Origin: RECO01 sp050485385
GTDB lineage: Bacteria; Pseudomonadota; Alphaproteobacteria; Geminicoccales; Geminicoccaceae
Assembly: GCA_050485385.1 (NCBI GenBank)
Contig: JBJHBG010000175.1
Location: forward strand, 1-5,630
Length of the DNA stretch: 5,630 nt
Direction of reading: 5' to 3'
Under the pieces are notes generated by a model. It was not told where the DNA came from and made no database searches. It was given only the letters and a program-made list of their open reading frames with translations. Position numbers and translations under genes: made by a program. Shown here in pieces: positions 5,620-5,630 of the stretch; the stretch's first letter is position 1; every line of letters begins with the position of its first letter.

Positions 5620-5630
5620 AGGAGACGGGA

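Noticed and set aside
5545..5630. Start of another gene or a classic terminator in the right-hand tail
   Set aside because: No start codon with supported coding sequence is visible, the only hairpin lacks a T tract, and the 21-G run makes the sequence unreliable.
1..5630. Mobile element, CRISPR array, RNA gene or defence system
   Set aside because: No transposase or integrase motifs, spaced repeats, tRNA- or rRNA-like sequence, or defence domains were seen; all long genes belong to ordinary metabolic and transport families.

Overview
This window looks like a piece of a very GC-rich bacterial chromosome. G or C dominates third codon positions, and this produces long meaningless open frames opposite and beside every real gene. 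The protein types (a large FAD-linked 2-hydroxyacid oxidase, a serine--glyoxylate-type aminotransferase and a three-gene TRAP transporter) and the codon use suggest an alphaproteobacterium. That placement is inference; nothing here fixes the taxon.

Layout: positions 1-1288 hold the 5' part of a minus-strand gene for an FAD-binding oxidoreductase of the glycolate/D-lactate oxidase (GlcD-like) family, which runs off the left edge. A 106-base divergent intergenic region (1289-1394) follows. It has an AT-rich island, a 10-bp palindrome and a leader hairpin. Four plus-strand genes come next, closely packed: a class V (fold type I) PLP aminotransferase resembling serine--glyoxylate aminotransferase (1395-2591), then a TRAP substrate-binding protein (2637-3617), a small permease (3683-4264) and a large permease (4261-5544). 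The two permease genes overlap by 4 bases. A 10-bp perfect hairpin sits between the binding-protein gene and the small-permease gene. The last 86 bases contain no gene. They hold a run of 21 G and a short hairpin, and the G run may be a sequencing or assembly artefact.

Working model (inference): the TRAP system imports a small organic acid, plausibly a 2-hydroxyacid. The divergent flavoprotein oxidises a 2-hydroxyacid to a 2-oxoacid (for example glycolate to glyoxylate). The aminotransferase then converts glyoxylate to glycine, or moves an amino group to a related oxoacid. This is a coherent carboxylate uptake and assimilation cluster built from known families. I see no evidence of a previously undescribed system, mobile element, CRISPR array or RNA gene. 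The observations most worth a second look are the unknown transporter ligand, the shared control region, the dctP-dctQ hairpin and the suspicious sequence quality at both window edges.
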